Counted from the stretch's first letter, positions 7,667 through 16,882 are shown. The stretch is DNA of 37,203 bases from an uncultured Lachnospiraceae bacterium (GCA_944381745.1 CALWMI010000027.1:1-37203); one strand, 5' to 3'. Program-made: numbers and translations. Notes: a model not told the origin generated them from the letters alone.

Positions 7667-8611
7667 TCACTGGAAAAAATAGGAATCCTTCAGGTCGCTC
7701 ACCATCCTGGCATAGACCTCCCGGCAGTCCTCCCGCTTTCCCTCCTCGATGAGGCGGATGCATTCCTTCAGGTACCGCTCCCAGATCCCCTCGTAGATAT
7801 CCCGGGAATCCTCTCTCTTGTCGATATGCTTCACAATGGTAGGCGCCACGTTGTAGTACTCCTGCACAAGCGCCTCCCCCTCGCCGGTGCCCATCAGGTA
7901 GCTGTCCCGGTAGTCCCGCAGCAGGCTCAGCTCATAGCAGTCGTCCCCGCGGTTCCTGGCCTGGCAGACGGCCGTGGTGATATAGCAGAACCGTCTGCGA
8001 AAGCCGCTGTTGATCAGCTCGAAGGTGGACGCCTTAATGTTCGTATACGGGAAGGAGCTGTTCCACATATCAACCAGGATGTCCAGCAGCATCTGGGCGC
8101 TGGTTCCCTTGTACTCTGCAATCGCCGGCAGCAGGTACGCCACCATGGCCAGGTTGTTGTCCACCTGCCGCTGCCCCTTCTGCCCTTTGCGGGGAAGCTT
8201 CTCCAGATCCGCCGCGGCGTCCTCTATGAACTTCCCGCTCAGCTCCCGCACAAACGCTTCCTTGTCCGGTGCGACGCAGAACGCCTTCTCGATCTCTTCC
8301 ACAATATAATAGTGGTTCCGGTAATATTCCTGGAACTTGCTCTCATAGGTCTGCTTCCGGAACCCCTTCATCGGCTCCTCCAGATTGCGCAGCATCAGGA
8401 TAAAATCCGCCATCGCTTCCTTCTTCAGCTCCTCATAGGCAGCTGCATTCCCTTGGGCGCTCTGGACGGGCGCCGTCTCTCTGGCAAGCTCCTGGACAGC
8501 CTCCTCCGTAGATATCTCCTCTCCGCAGAACATGCAGCGGATCTTCTCCCGGTCCGGCGCCACCTGTATATGCTCGTGGCACTTCGGGCATTTTCCTTCT
8601 ATAAATTCCAT
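7667..8611 (-). CDS. Zinc-ribbon protein with CFI-box domain
   Basis: 314 residues. The N-terminus is a zinc ribbon with paired cysteines at 8/11 and 26/29 (CPKCHEHIQVAPDREKIRCM). A middle helical region (about 60-200) has no family I recognise. From C209, CYITTAVCQARN followed by LSLLRDYRDSYLM and a helical segment matches the CFI-box-CTERM pattern, a Cys-Phe/Tyr-Ile-x-Thr-Ala block followed by an Arg/Asp-rich LR.FRD..L helix. That module usually ends proteins of unknown function, but here about 75 residues follow YLM. The start has GGGAGGATGGGAC before the ATG. It sits between yebC and the M16 peptidase. Role unknown; the domain calls come from motif recognition only. Confidence 0.75.
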   Translation of the reverse strand: MEFIEGKCPKCHEHIQVAPDREKIRCMFCGEEISTEEAVQELARETAPVQSAQGNAAAYEELKKEAMADFILMLRNLEEPMKGFRKQTYESKFQEYYRNHYYIVEEIEKAFCVAPDKEAFVRELSGKFIEDAAADLEKLPRKGQKGQRQVDNNLAMVAYLLPAIAEYKGTSAQMLLDILVDMWNSSFPYTNIKASTFELINSGFRRRFCYITTAVCQARNRGDDCYELSLLRDYRDSYLMGTGEGEALVQEYYNVAPTIVKHIDKREDSRDIYEGIWERYLKECIRLIEEGKREDCREVYARMVSDLKDSYFFQ

Positions 8612-8661
8612 GTCCCATCCTCCCGGCTATGTTCTCCTGCCTCTCCCCTGGGCGACGGCCT

Positions 8662-9396
8662 CTATTCCCCGTCCTCCCAGTTGTGGTATACGCTCTGTAC
8701 ATCGTCGTCATCCTCCAGCAGGTCCAGGATGCGCTGGATATTCTTCACATCCTCCTCCGCCGACAGGGACACCCATGTCTGGGGGATCATGGTCACCTCT
8801 GCGCTGGCCATCTCAACGCCGGCATCCTCCAGCGCCTGGCGCACCACGCCGAAATCATCCGGGCCGGTCACCACCTCGAAGCTGTCCTCCTCCTCGGCAA
8901 AGTCCTCCGCCCCGGCGTCCAGGGCAAGCATCATCAGCTCGTCCGCGTCCATGCCGCAGGCTTCCTTGTCCACAATTATCTGTCCCTTCTTGTCGAACAT
9001 AAAAGAGACGCAGCCAGGCGTGCCCACATTTCCCTTGCCCTTCGTGAACGCGCTGCGGACATTGGCCGCCGTGCGGTTCTTATTGTCGGTGAGGGCGTCC
9101 ACGATGATCGCTGTTCCCCCCGGCCCATAGCCTTCATATGTAACATACTCGTAATTCACAGAATTGGCGTCGCCCGCCGCACGCTTGATGCCGCGGTCGA
9201 TCGTATCGTTGGGCATATTGTTGGCCTTGGCCTTGGCGATCACATCCCGCAGACGGCTGTTGTTGGCCGGGTCTGGGCCGCCCTCCTTCACCGCCACCGC
9301 AATCTCCCTTCCGATGATGGTAAAAATCTTGCCCTTTGCCGCATCATTCTTCTCTTTCTTGTGCTTGATGTTGGCAAACTTTGAATGTCCTGACAT
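8662..9396 (-). CDS. yebC: YebC/PmpR family protein
   Basis: 244 residues, the standard length. It opens with the family hallmark [20 protein letters not shown] (usually SGHSKWANIKH) and continues with [17 protein letters not shown] and [20 protein letters not shown], which are near-invariant. Members were first called DNA-binding regulators; more recent work assigns YebC-type proteins a part in translating difficult peptide stretches, so the exact role is open. The ATG at 9396 has AGGAGATAAGAA before it. It lies 48 bases after the CBS-domain gene. Confidence 0.95.
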   Translation of the reverse strand: MSGHSKFANIKHKKEKNDAAKGKIFTIIGREIAVAVKEGGPDPANNSRLRDVIAKAKANNMPNDTIDRGIKRAAGDANSVNYEYVTYEGYGPGGTAIIVDALTDNKNRTAANVRSAFTKGKGNVGTPGCVSFMFDKKGQIIVDKEACGMDADELMMLALDAGAEDFAEEEDSFEVVTGPDDFGVVRQALEDAGVEMASAEVTMIPQTWVSLSAEEDVKNIQRILDLLEDDDDVQSVYHNWEDGE

Positions 9397-9444
9397 TTCT
9401 TATCTCCTCTTTCTGATCGTTTTCGTAAATCTATCTGCCGGGCC

Positions 9445-10320
9445 TTACTGCTTCTCCGCGTCCGGCTCCTGCGGCGCAAGCCTGGTGACCCGCACCTTAT
9501 AGATAATTTTGTTGCGGACCTCCAGCACCTGGAACAGGTATCCTTCCCTCTCCACGCGGATATCCTCATTCTCCGACGGGATACGGTCCAGAATAAACGT
9601 GAGCAGCCCGTTGAGCGTCTCAATCTCCTCCTCGCCGAATTCCACGCCCAGGCACTCCTCCACCTCCTCCAGAGGGGCGGTGCCCAGCATCAGCCACGAG
9701 CCGTCCGGCTGCCGGATAATGCTCTCCTCCTCGGCATCATACTCGTCCTGGATATTCCCCACAATCTCCTCCAGAATATCCTCCATCGTCACAAGCCCGG
9801 CCGTCTGCCCGTACTCGTCCACGACAATGACCATATGCGCCTTCAGCTTCTGCATATTCTTGAGAAGGTCGCTGATATTCCTTGTCTCAGGGATAAACCT
9901 GGCGGGGCGCAGAAGCCCCTCCACCTCCTTGATGGGAAGCTGCTGGTTCTCCTCCTGCATGTTGCATTTGACCGCGTCTTTCAGGTTCACCGTGCCGATG
10001 ATATTATCCAGGCTCCCCTCGTAGACCGGGAACCGGGAATGGTTCTGCTCCAGGATAAAATCCAGGGCTTCCTTCAGCACAGAACTGCCCTCCAGGGCGA
10101 CAATATTCTTGCGGTGCGTCATGATCTCATCGGCTTCCTTGTCGCCGTATTCAAAAATATTATGTATCATTTCCGCCTCGTCGGCGTCCAGGACACCGCT
10201 CTCATGCCCTTCGTTCACCATGGAGATAATCTCTTCCTCTGTCACCTTATCTCCCCTGAGCTTTCCAAAGAAATTTTTCACATTCCGGAGCACATTGCCG
10301 GAACTCCCACCTTCGTCCAT
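9445..10320 (-). CDS. CorC/TlyC-like CBS-domain protein
   Basis: 291 residues: a short lead, an EEIISMVNEGHESGVLDADE segment, a CBS pair (about 70-190, including IVALEGSSVLKEALDFI and HMVIVVDEYGQTAGLVTMED) and a C-terminal CorC/HlyC domain (about 205-285). Relatives act in magnesium/cobalt efflux or are labelled hemolysin-like. The N-terminal DUF21/CNNM membrane domain found in longer members is absent; the ATG at 10320 with AGGAAGTAGAG before it is a convincing start, so this is the soluble CorC form rather than a truncation. MazF lies 127 bases upstream and yebC follows. Confidence 0.9.
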   Translation of the reverse strand: MDEGGSSGNVLRNVKNFFGKLRGDKVTEEEIISMVNEGHESGVLDADEAEMIHNIFEYGDKEADEIMTHRKNIVALEGSSVLKEALDFILEQNHSRFPVYEGSLDNIIGTVNLKDAVKCNMQEENQQLPIKEVEGLLRPARFIPETRNISDLLKNMQKLKAHMVIVVDEYGQTAGLVTMEDILEEIVGNIQDEYDAEEESIIRQPDGSWLMLGTAPLEEVEECLGVEFGEEEIETLNGLLTFILDRIPSENEDIRVEREGYLFQVLEVRNKIIYKVRVTRLAPQEPDAEKQ

Positions 10321-10405
10321 CTCTACTTCCTACATCCTCTCTTTCCTCTTGTGCTCGCGGCGCGGCCTGCGCCTGCGGCCGCATTTTTTTGCAGCCCTAT
10401 TAAAA

Positions 10406-10434
10406 ATCTTACCATCTTGCAGTTTGTTCGTCAA
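10406..10434 (-). promoter_or_regulatory. Possible promoter of the CBS-yebC segment
   Basis: Minus strand: TTGACG (10429-10434), 17 bases, TAAGAT (10406-10411). The -35 box is good and the -10 box matches four of six. It lies between mazF and the CBS gene and would give a leader of about 80 bases holding a GCGGCC/GGCCGC hairpin. Confidence 0.4.
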
Positions 10435-10447
10435 GTAAGCCATTTTA

Positions 10448-10795
10448 CTATGTATCCAAGTCCAGACTTATTTTCAACGCCTCGTCCACCCTGCGCATAG
10501 TAGCAAAATCCAGATGGCATACCCTGTCCCTCAGCCGCTTCTTGTCGATGGTGCGCAGCTGCTCCAGCAGGATGACGGAATCCTTCATCATCGCGTGCTC
10601 CCCGGCATTCAGCTCGATATGGGTCGGAAGCTTCGCCTTGTTCATCTTGGATGTGATCGCCGCACAGATGACCGTGGGGCTGTGCCGGTTGCCCATATCA
10701 TTCTGGATAATCAGCACCGGGCGGATGCCTCCCTGCTCTGAGCCGACGACCGGGCGCAGATCTGCGTAGTAAACGTCTCCTCTTTTTATTGTCAC
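10448..10795 (-). CDS. mazF: MazF/PemK family mRNA interferase toxin
   Basis: 115 residues from GTG at 10795, which gives the family opening [20 protein letters not shown] followed by [14 protein letters not shown] and [20 protein letters not shown]. Members cleave mRNA at short sequence motifs. The open frame continues upstream to 10966, but that part overlaps alr in a shadow frame and is unlike the family; a GTG at 10804 is an alternative start. In Bacillus the order is alr, ndoAI (antitoxin), ndoA (toxin). Here alr ends at 10881 and only 85 bases remain, too few for an antitoxin of usual size. This toxin therefore has no adjacent partner. Confidence 0.92.
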   Translation of the reverse strand: MTIKRGDVYYADLRPVVGSEQGGIRPVLIIQNDMGNRHSPTVICAAITSKMNKAKLPTHIELNAGEHAMMKDSVILLEQLRTIDKKRLRDRVCHLDFATMRRVDEALKISLDLDT

Positions 10796-10880
10796 AGCCT
10801 TCACACTCCGATAATCCGTTTCTTCCTTCTTTCCAGAGTATTTCCACAAATCATCCGAAGTATGCAGGCATTTTCCCAGC

Positions 10881-12044
10881 CTACTCCATATCCGGCCCTC
10901 CGGCCTTCTTCCCGCGGCGGATATAGGTCCGCGGCACCCGCTTGCCCACGCAGCACACCAGCTCATAGGGGAACCTTCCGCTCAGGGAGGACAGCTCCTC
11001 CACGCCCACCGACGCCTCCCCGTCCCTTCCCAGCAGGGTCACCTCGTCCTCCTCCTGGGCCTCCGGGATGTCCGTCACATCCACCATGAACTGATCCATG
11101 CAGATCCTCCCCAGGATTGGCGCCTTCTTCCCGCGGATCAGCACCCAGCCCCGGTTGGAGAGGCTGCGGGGATAGCCGTCGCCGTAGCCCACCGGGATGG
11201 TGGCCACCCGCATCGGTTTCCCGGCGCAGTAGGTTCCCCCGTAGCTGATGAGCTGGCCGGCCTCCACGTCCTTGATATAGACGATGTGGCTCTTGAGCTC
11301 CATGGCCGGCTGCAGGGATAAGTTCTCCCGGTGCACCTCGCTGGATGGATAGATCCCGTACAGGATAATCCCTGCCCTCACCATATCCATATGGGCCTGG
11401 GGATATTCCATGATCCCTGCGCTGTTAGAACAGTGGTGAAGGGGGATATGCACGCCCCTGTCTTCCGCGCTCTGGATAAACCATGTGAATTTCTCAATCT
11501 GCCGCTGCGTGTAGTCCCGCTCCCACTCATCCGCCTTGGAAAAATGTGTGAAGATTCCCTCCACCTCAATGCCTTCCAGGGCGGCAATCTTCTCCAGCAC
11601 ATCCACGCCCTCCTCCGACACCGGCAGGCCGATCCTTCCCATCCCCGTATCCACGGCGATATGGATGCGCGCCTTCCTGCCCGCTGCGGAAGCGGCAGCC
11701 GAAAGCTTCTGTGCGCGACCATACTGGAACACCGTCTCCCGCACGTCCGCCTCAAGGAGCCGCCCGTCGCTCTCCGGGAACGTATAGCCCAAGATCAGCA
11801 CCGGCTTATAGATGCCGGCCTCCCGAAGCTCCAGCGCCTCCTCTGCTGTAGCCACGGCAAATCCCCACACGCTGGGGCGCTCCTGCGCCATATGGGCGAT
11901 GGGAAGAGCCCCGTGCCCATAGCCGTCCGTCTTGACCACGCACAGCACCTGTGCCTCGCCCTGCACCCGGTTCTCTATCCCGGCAAGATTCTGTTCTACT
12001 GCGTCCAGGTCAATCCTGGCGCACACTCTCCGATGTGCTTCCAT
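10881..12044 (-). CDS. alr: Alanine racemase
   Basis: 387 residues, normal length. It converts L- to D-alanine for peptidoglycan. The PLP lysine is K38 in [13 protein letters not shown], with [12 protein letters not shown], the HCSNSAGIM block and the catalytic tyrosine region [20 protein letters not shown], followed by VGYGDGYPR and [14 protein letters not shown]. The true start is ATG at 12044; the open frame runs on to 12737 only as a shadow of nnrD/E. Five bases separate it from nnrD/E upstream. It shares the wall-precursor theme with dacF in the same run. Confidence 0.96.
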   Translation of the reverse strand: MEAHRRVCARIDLDAVEQNLAGIENRVQGEAQVLCVVKTDGYGHGALPIAHMAQERPSVWGFAVATAEEALELREAGIYKPVLILGYTFPESDGRLLEADVRETVFQYGRAQKLSAAASAAGRKARIHIAVDTGMGRIGLPVSEEGVDVLEKIAALEGIEVEGIFTHFSKADEWERDYTQRQIEKFTWFIQSAEDRGVHIPLHHCSNSAGIMEYPQAHMDMVRAGIILYGIYPSSEVHRENLSLQPAMELKSHIVYIKDVEAGQLISYGGTYCAGKPMRVATIPVGYGDGYPRSLSNRGWVLIRGKKAPILGRICMDQFMVDVTDIPEAQEEDEVTLLGRDGEASVGVEELSSLSGRFPYELVCCVGKRVPRTYIRRGKKAGGPDME

Positions 12045-12049
12045 ACCTT

Positions 12050-13588
12050 CTAAATCCCCGCCTTTCCTTCGTCCAGCCTTTTCAGCACCTGCGCGATCCC
12101 GTCTGCCAGGTCTGCCGCCGTCATGGACCGCGGCCCCTTCTTCTCCTGGCACCACTCCCCGGCCCGGCCGTGCAGGAAGGCTCCCGCTGCCGCCGCCTCC
12201 AGGGCCGGCATGTGCTGGGCCAGAAGCGTCCCGATGATCCCCGACAAGGTATCCCCGCTTCCTCCCACAGCCATGCCGTCGCAGCCGCTTGTATTCACGT
12301 ACAAAGCTTCCTCCGGGGACGGCGGCGCAATCACCGTCCGGGCATCCTTCAGGAGGCACACCGACCTCCAGCGCTTTGCCCCGGCTCTCGCCGTCCCTGC
12401 CACATCCCGGAGGATCTCCTCCACCGGCATTCCCATCAGCCGGCCCATCTCCCCGGGATGGGGCGTCAGCACACAGCGGCCCTCCAGGCTGGCGGCCCAC
12501 TCCTCGTGTCCCGCCAGAAGCGTCAGGCCGTCTGCATCGATCAGCACAGGGATGGAGCTCTCCACCGCCGCCTGCCTGAGAAAGGCCTCGCTCTCCTTGG
12601 AGACTCCCATCCCCGGCCCGACCACCGCCGCATCGGCCCAGGCCAGGCACTGGGCGAGCTGGGCGCCTGCCTCCCGTCCCTCCCAGGCGGATACCGTGGC
12701 CTCCGGCACCAGCTGCTGGAGGATGGCCCGGTTGCATTCCGGGGTGAAAATGCGCACCAGCCCGCAGCCGGATGCGTAGGCGGCCCTGGCGGCCAACGCC
12801 GCTGCCCCGGCCATCCCCCGGCTCCCTGCGGCTATGAGCAGCTTTCCGTAGCTCCCCTTGTTGGAGCGCCGCTTCCTGGCGGGCAGAAGCCTTCCCAGAT
12901 CCGCCTCCTCCAGCAGGCGGCAGGCCGGATCGCTCCCGTCAAATCCCCCGCCGGTGATTCCCACATCCGCCACCGTCACCTCCCCCGCATAGGAAGCGCC
13001 TGGGAAGAGCACAGTCCCCCATTTCTCCCAGGCAAAGGTCACCGTGGCGTCCGCCCGCACAGCTGTGCCCAGCACAGCCCCTGTGGTGGCATCGATCCCA
13101 GAGGGGATATCCACCGCCAGCACCCGGCAATTTTCCATCTCTCCGAGCCGCCGCGCCATCCGGGCGAACACGCCCCCCATATCCCGGGACAGGCCCACGC
13201 CGAACATGGCGTCCACCGCCGTGGTATAGCCGGTGTATCCGTCCTCCGCAAGCAGCTCCTCCGGATCCTTTATCACCGCGCCGTATTTTTTCAGGATCTC
13301 CAGCTGTTCCCGGGCCTGCGGGCTCATTCTCTGCATATTTCCCAGCACGCAGGCCTCCGCCCGAATCCCTGCCAGGTGGAGAAGCCGGGCCACCGCCAGG
13401 CCGTCCCCTCCGTTGTTGCCTGTCCCGCACACCACAAGCACCCGCTCCAGGTTGAAATCTCCCTGGCACAGCCTGTGAAAGACAGCCAAAGCCGCCCGCT
13501 CCATGAGCACCATGGAGGGCATCCCAAAATACTCCATCGTGCGCGCGTCACACCGCTGCATCTCCTCCGCTGTCACTGCGTATCTCAT
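12050..13588 (-). CDS. nnr: Bifunctional NAD(P)H-hydrate epimerase/dehydratase
   Basis: 512 residues in two parts. Residues 1-215 are the YjeF N-terminal epimerase (AEEMQRCDARTMEYFGMPSM, VVCGTGNNGGDGLAVARLLH). Residues about 230-505 are the ADP/ATP-dependent dehydratase of ribokinase-like fold (GKLLIAAGSRGMAGAAALAA, VLTPHPGEMGRLMG and the anion-hole loop MAVGGSGDTLSGIIGTLLAQ). Together they repair hydrated NADH and NADPH. AAAGGAAGCATAGT stands before the ATG. It follows acpS by one base, a common Firmicute order (acpS-nnr-alr). Confidence 0.96.
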   Translation of the reverse strand: MRYAVTAEEMQRCDARTMEYFGMPSMVLMERAALAVFHRLCQGDFNLERVLVVCGTGNNGGDGLAVARLLHLAGIRAEACVLGNMQRMSPQAREQLEILKKYGAVIKDPEELLAEDGYTGYTTAVDAMFGVGLSRDMGGVFARMARRLGEMENCRVLAVDIPSGIDATTGAVLGTAVRADATVTFAWEKWGTVLFPGASYAGEVTVADVGITGGGFDGSDPACRLLEEADLGRLLPARKRRSNKGSYGKLLIAAGSRGMAGAAALAARAAYASGCGLVRIFTPECNRAILQQLVPEATVSAWEGREAGAQLAQCLAWADAAVVGPGMGVSKESEAFLRQAAVESSIPVLIDADGLTLLAGHEEWAASLEGRCVLTPHPGEMGRLMGMPVEEILRDVAGTARAGAKRWRSVCLLKDARTVIAPPSPEEALYVNTSGCDGMAVGGSGDTLSGIIGTLLAQHMPALEAAAAGAFLHGRAGEWCQEKKGPRSMTAADLADGIAQVLKRLDEGKAGI

Positions 13589-13589
13589 A

Positions 13590-13961
13590 CTATGCTTCCT
13601 TTCTCACTTCTGCCACTGCAAATGCCTGGGCATATTCCTGGGTGTCGGTGATGGACACATGGATGTGGGTGATTCCCCTCTCCTCCGCCAGAGTCTTCGC
13701 CCCGTTGTACAGCACCACATAGGGCCTGCCGGATTCCTCCCGCAGCACCGCGATATCCGACGGCATAAACGTGCGAAAGCCGGTGCCCAACGCCTTGGCC
13801 ACCGCCTCCTTCACCGCGAAATTGCCCGCAGCCTTCTCATAGCGGCTGCCAAAAAAAGTTCTCTCTTCTAAACGAAAACAACGTACCAGGAAAGCCTGCT
13901 TCGCGCAGGCCTTCCTGATACGCTCTATCTCCACAAGATCTGTCCCAATCCCCGCAATCAT
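13590..13961 (-). CDS. acpS: Holo-[acyl-carrier-protein] synthase
   Basis: 123 residues. It transfers the phosphopantetheine arm of CoA to ACP for fatty-acid synthesis. The metal-binding aspartate is D8 in IAGIGTDLVEIERIR, and the second ligand region is NFAVKEAVAKALGTGFR. GGAGGG is placed five bases before the ATG. It lies 12 bases after rex and one base before nnr, so it is almost certainly in the rex operon. Confidence 0.95.
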   Translation of the reverse strand: MIAGIGTDLVEIERIRKACAKQAFLVRCFRLEERTFFGSRYEKAAGNFAVKEAVAKALGTGFRTFMPSDIAVLREESGRPYVVLYNGAKTLAEERGITHIHVSITDTQEYAQAFAVAEVRKEA

Positions 13962-13973
13962 ATTTGCCCTCCG

Positions 13974-14603
13974 TCAGTCCCGGTTGTTCACCCGGTAGGA
14001 CAGCTTCATCAGGCTCTCGGAGAGATGGACATTCTCCACCTCCACATCGCCGATTGTGTGGAGGTCAATGTTGGCAAAATTCCAGATTCCCTTGATCCCA
14101 TACTTCACAAGCAGCCCCGCCATCTCCTCCGCCTTGGATTTGGGGACGGTCAGCGCAGCGATCTCTATGTTCTCCTTCTTGATGAACGCTTCCAGCTCAT
14201 CGATCATGCGGATCTCGATCCCCCGCACAGTGTTGCCCACCAGACGTGGATTCACATCGAAGATTCCCTTGGTCATCAGCCCCTTCTTCTCAAACTCTAC
14301 GTAGTTGGCCAATGCCTGTCCCAAGTTGCCGGCTCCCACGATGATCATATTGTGTTCCCTGTCCAATCCTAAAATCTTCCGGATCTCCTCATACAGGTAC
14401 TGGACGTTGTATCCGTATCCCTGCTGTCCGAAGCCTCCGAAATTATTCAAATCCTGGCGTATCTGGGATGCCGTCACCTGCATTCTCTTGCTCAGCTCGT
14501 TGGAAGAAATCCTCTCATACCCTTCCTCCTTGAGCTCCAATAGGTATCTGTAGTATCTGGGCAAGCGTGAAATTACGGCCTGAGAAATACATTTTGAATC
14601 CAC
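13974..14603 (-). CDS. rex: Redox-sensing transcriptional repressor Rex
   Basis: 209 residues, standard for the family. An N-terminal winged helix (RLPRYYRYLLELKEEGYERI, then ELSKRMQVTASQIRQDLNNF) precedes a Rossmann domain with MIIVGAGNLGQALANYV. Rex represses fermentative and NADH-consuming genes when NAD+ is high and releases DNA when NADH rises. The start is GTG at 14603, with AAAGGAGGGG seven bases before. It heads the rex-acpS-nnr-alr run and has a consensus promoter with a possible Rex site, which suggests autoregulation. Confidence 0.97.
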   Translation of the reverse strand: MDSKCISQAVISRLPRYYRYLLELKEEGYERISSNELSKRMQVTASQIRQDLNNFGGFGQQGYGYNVQYLYEEIRKILGLDREHNMIIVGAGNLGQALANYVEFEKKGLMTKGIFDVNPRLVGNTVRGIEIRMIDELEAFIKKENIEIAALTVPKSKAEEMAGLLVKYGIKGIWNFANIDLHTIGDVEVENVHLSESLMKLSYRVNNRD

Positions 14604-14634
14604 CGGGCTTCCCCTCCTTTGCTCTAATGTCTCT

Positions 14635-14663
14635 ATTATAATGAACTGTTAAAAAAATGTCAA
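14635..14663 (-). promoter_or_regulatory. Consensus promoter of rex
   Basis: Minus strand: TTGACA (14658-14663), 17 bases, TATAAT (14635-14640), both boxes perfect. The start point near 14628 would give a 25-base leader with the ribosome site in it. Confidence 0.9.
14646..14663. promoter_or_regulatory. Possible Rex operator over the rex promoter
   Basis: On the minus strand TTGACAT-TTTT-TTAACAG resembles the Rex consensus TTGTTAA-N4-TTAACAA: one half matches six of seven, the other about four. It overlaps the -35 box and spacer, a position suited to autorepression. Confidence 0.4.
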
Positions 14664-14828
14664 ATAATTCATTTTCATCTTTTTGCAAACTATCATTCCT
14701 TGTTTTTTTCCATCTTGCATTTCCCGCCGTCCCGTGAGAAAATGTATGACGTACGATGAAATCTGGCGGCGGTGTGCAGGAGCCTGTGCTGTCCCTGGGC
14801 ATGCCGGCGCTGTGGATGGAGGAAATCT

Positions 14829-16775
14829 ATGATACTGGCATGTCAGGATATCTGTAAAGCATTTGTGACTGGGGACGTCCTCATCGATGTCTCCTTTCAT
14901 ATAGAAGAAAAGGAGAAAGCCGCGATTGTGGGCGTCAACGGAGCGGGCAAGACGACGCTCCTGAAGATCCTCATGGGGGAGCTCCCCTGCGACAGCGGCT
15001 CTGTCTACATCGCCAAAAATACGGAGATCGGCTATCTCTCCCAGCACCAGACCGTGCTGGAGGAGAACACCATCTACGAGGAGCTCCTGCGGGTCAAGCA
15101 GGATGTGCTGGAGCTGGAACGTGAAATGCGGGCTGCAGAAGAGGCGATGCGGCATGCGTCCGGCCAGGAGCTTTCCCGCCTGATGGAGCGCTACAGCGCC
15201 GTCTCCCAAGAATTTGAGCAGCGGGACGGCTATGCCTGCCGCAGCGAGATCACCGGGGTGCTCAGAGGGCTTGGCTTCTCGGAGGAAGATTTCTCCCGCA
15301 GGACCAGCGACCTGTCCGGAGGCCAGAAAACCCGGGTCGCCCTTGGACGCCTCCTGCTGTCCAAGCCCAACCTCCTTATCTTGGACGAGCCCACCAACCA
15401 TCTGGATATGGACTCCATCGCCTGGCTGGAGAATTATCTCCTGGGTTACCCGGGAGCCGTGCTGATCGTCGCCCACGACCGGTATTTCCTGGACCGCACG
15501 GTCACGAAGATCATTGAGCTGGAAAACTGCCGCGCCCGCGTCTACTCCGGCAACTATTCCGCCTACGCCGAGAAGAAGGCGCAGCTGCGCGCTGCCCAGC
15601 TGGCCGCCTACTTAAACCAGCAGCGCGAGATCCAGCACCAGGAGGCGGTCATCGAAAAGCTGCGCTCCTTCAACCGGGAGAAATCCATCAAGCGCGCGGA
15701 GAGCCGTGAGAAGATGCTGGCTAAGATTGACCGCCTGGAACGCCCGGCCGAGGTACATGACCAGATGAGCCTGGCCTTCGAGCCGGAGACGCTGAGCGGC
15801 AACGATGTGCTGACCGTCACAGGCCTGTCCAAATCCTACCCCTCCCTCCCCCTGTTTGAGGATCTGCACTTTGAGATCAAACGAGGCGAGAAGGTGGCCA
15901 TCATCGGGAACAACGGCACCGGCAAGACGACGCTGCTGAAAATCCTCAACGGCCTTGTCCAGCCGGACAGCGGTTCCTTCCGCTTCGGCGCAGGCGTGGA
16001 GATTGCCTACTATGACCAGGAGCATCAGGTGCTCCACATGGAGAAGACCCTCTTCCAGGAGATCTCCGACACCTACCCGAACCTGAACAACACAAAGATC
16101 CGCAGCGTCCTGGCCGCCTTCCTCTTCACCGGGGACGACGTGTTTAAGCGGATTCAGGATTTGAGCGGCGGCGAGCGGGGCCGGGTATCCCTGGCAAAGC
16201 TCATGCTCTCCCAGGCCAATTTCCTGATCCTGGACGAGCCCACCAACCACCTGGATATGGTGTCCAAGGAACTGCTGGAGAATGCCCTGAACCACTATAC
16301 CGGCACTGTGCTCTACGTCTCCCACGACCGGTATTTCATCAACCGCACAGCCAGCCGGATCCTGGAGCTTACGGGAAATACCCTCCTCAACTATATCGGC
16401 AACTATGACTACTACCTGGAGAAGAAGGACGCCCTGCGCAGCCTCTATCTCCCCGCCCAGGACGTCTCCGCAGACACAGGCAGGGGCGACGCCTCCTCCA
16501 AGCAGGACTGGCAGCAGCGCAAGGAGCAGCAGGCCCGGCTGCGGAAGATATCCTCCAGCCTGAAGCGCACGGAGGAGGAGATCGCCCAGCTGGAGCAGCG
16601 CGACAAGGAGATCGACCAGCTCCTGACGCAGGAGGACGTGTACACCGACGTGGCCCGCTGCGCGGCCCTCAGCAAGGAGAAGGAGGAGCTCTCTGACTCC
16701 CTTCTTGCCCTCATGGAGAAATGGGAGGAGCTGGAGTCCGCCCTGTCCCAGGAGCAGGAGGGGCAGCCCTCCTAG
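14829..16775 (+). CDS. ABC-F family ATPase (YdiF/Uup-like)
   Basis: 648 residues from ATG at 14829 (GGAGGAAATCT before it). Two ATP-binding domains with no membrane segments: Walker A GVNGAGKTT and GNNGTGKTT, signatures LSGGQKTRVALG and LSGGERGRVSLAK, Walker B LLILDEPTNHLD and FLILDEPTNHLD. The linker between them (about 250-310) is long, basic and helical. A C-terminal coiled coil rich in Glu/Gln/Lys (about 570-640) follows. ABC-F proteins act on the ribosome; some protect it from antibiotics and others serve in normal translation. The C-terminal coil points to the YdiF/Uup type rather than a dedicated resistance factor. It is divergent from rex and convergent with icd. Confidence 0.93.
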   Translation: MILACQDICKAFVTGDVLIDVSFHIEEKEKAAIVGVNGAGKTTLLKILMGELPCDSGSVYIAKNTEIGYLSQHQTVLEENTIYEELLRVKQDVLELEREMRAAEEAMRHASGQELSRLMERYSAVSQEFEQRDGYACRSEITGVLRGLGFSEEDFSRRTSDLSGGQKTRVALGRLLLSKPNLLILDEPTNHLDMDSIAWLENYLLGYPGAVLIVAHDRYFLDRTVTKIIELENCRARVYSGNYSAYAEKKAQLRAAQLAAYLNQQREIQHQEAVIEKLRSFNREKSIKRAESREKMLAKIDRLERPAEVHDQMSLAFEPETLSGNDVLTVTGLSKSYPSLPLFEDLHFEIKRGEKVAIIGNNGTGKTTLLKILNGLVQPDSGSFRFGAGVEIAYYDQEHQVLHMEKTLFQEISDTYPNLNNTKIRSVLAAFLFTGDDVFKRIQDLSGGERGRVSLAKLMLSQANFLILDEPTNHLDMVSKELLENALNHYTGTVLYVSHDRYFINRTASRILELTGNTLLNYIGNYDYYLEKKDALRSLYLPAQDVSADTGRGDASSKQDWQQRKEQQARLRKISSSLKRTEEEIAQLEQRDKEIDQLLTQEDVYTDVARCAALSKEKEELSDSLLALMEKWEELESALSQEQEGQPS

Positions 16776-16800
16776 GGCAAGCCGCAGCGCCCCAGGAAAT

Positions 16801-16882
16801 CCCTGCCAGAGCCGGATGCGCGCCAGCTCATACAGGAAGCCCCCGCCAAGGCCGGATGTACTCCGGCTCTGGCAGGGGCTTC
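16801..16882. repeat. Competing inverted repeats between ABC-F and icd
   Basis: CCCTGCCAGAGCCGGA (16801-16816) is a perfect 16-base inverted match to 16862-16877. A second pair, 16836-16848 with 16870-16882 (GAAGCCCCCGCCA against TGGCAGGGGCTTC, one mismatch), uses part of the same right arm, and GCCGGA/TCCGGC forms an inner stem. The two folds exclude each other. Position suggests a two-way terminator for the convergent genes, although no clear T-run follows. Confidence 0.6.

Noticed and set aside
12045..12737. Upstream extension of alr to 618 codons
   Set aside because: It overlaps nnr in another frame and is Gly/Arg-rich; alr has a good family-like start at 12044.
11951..13651. 566-codon plus-strand frame opposite nnr and acpS
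   Set aside because: Shadow of conserved genes with no recognisable domain.
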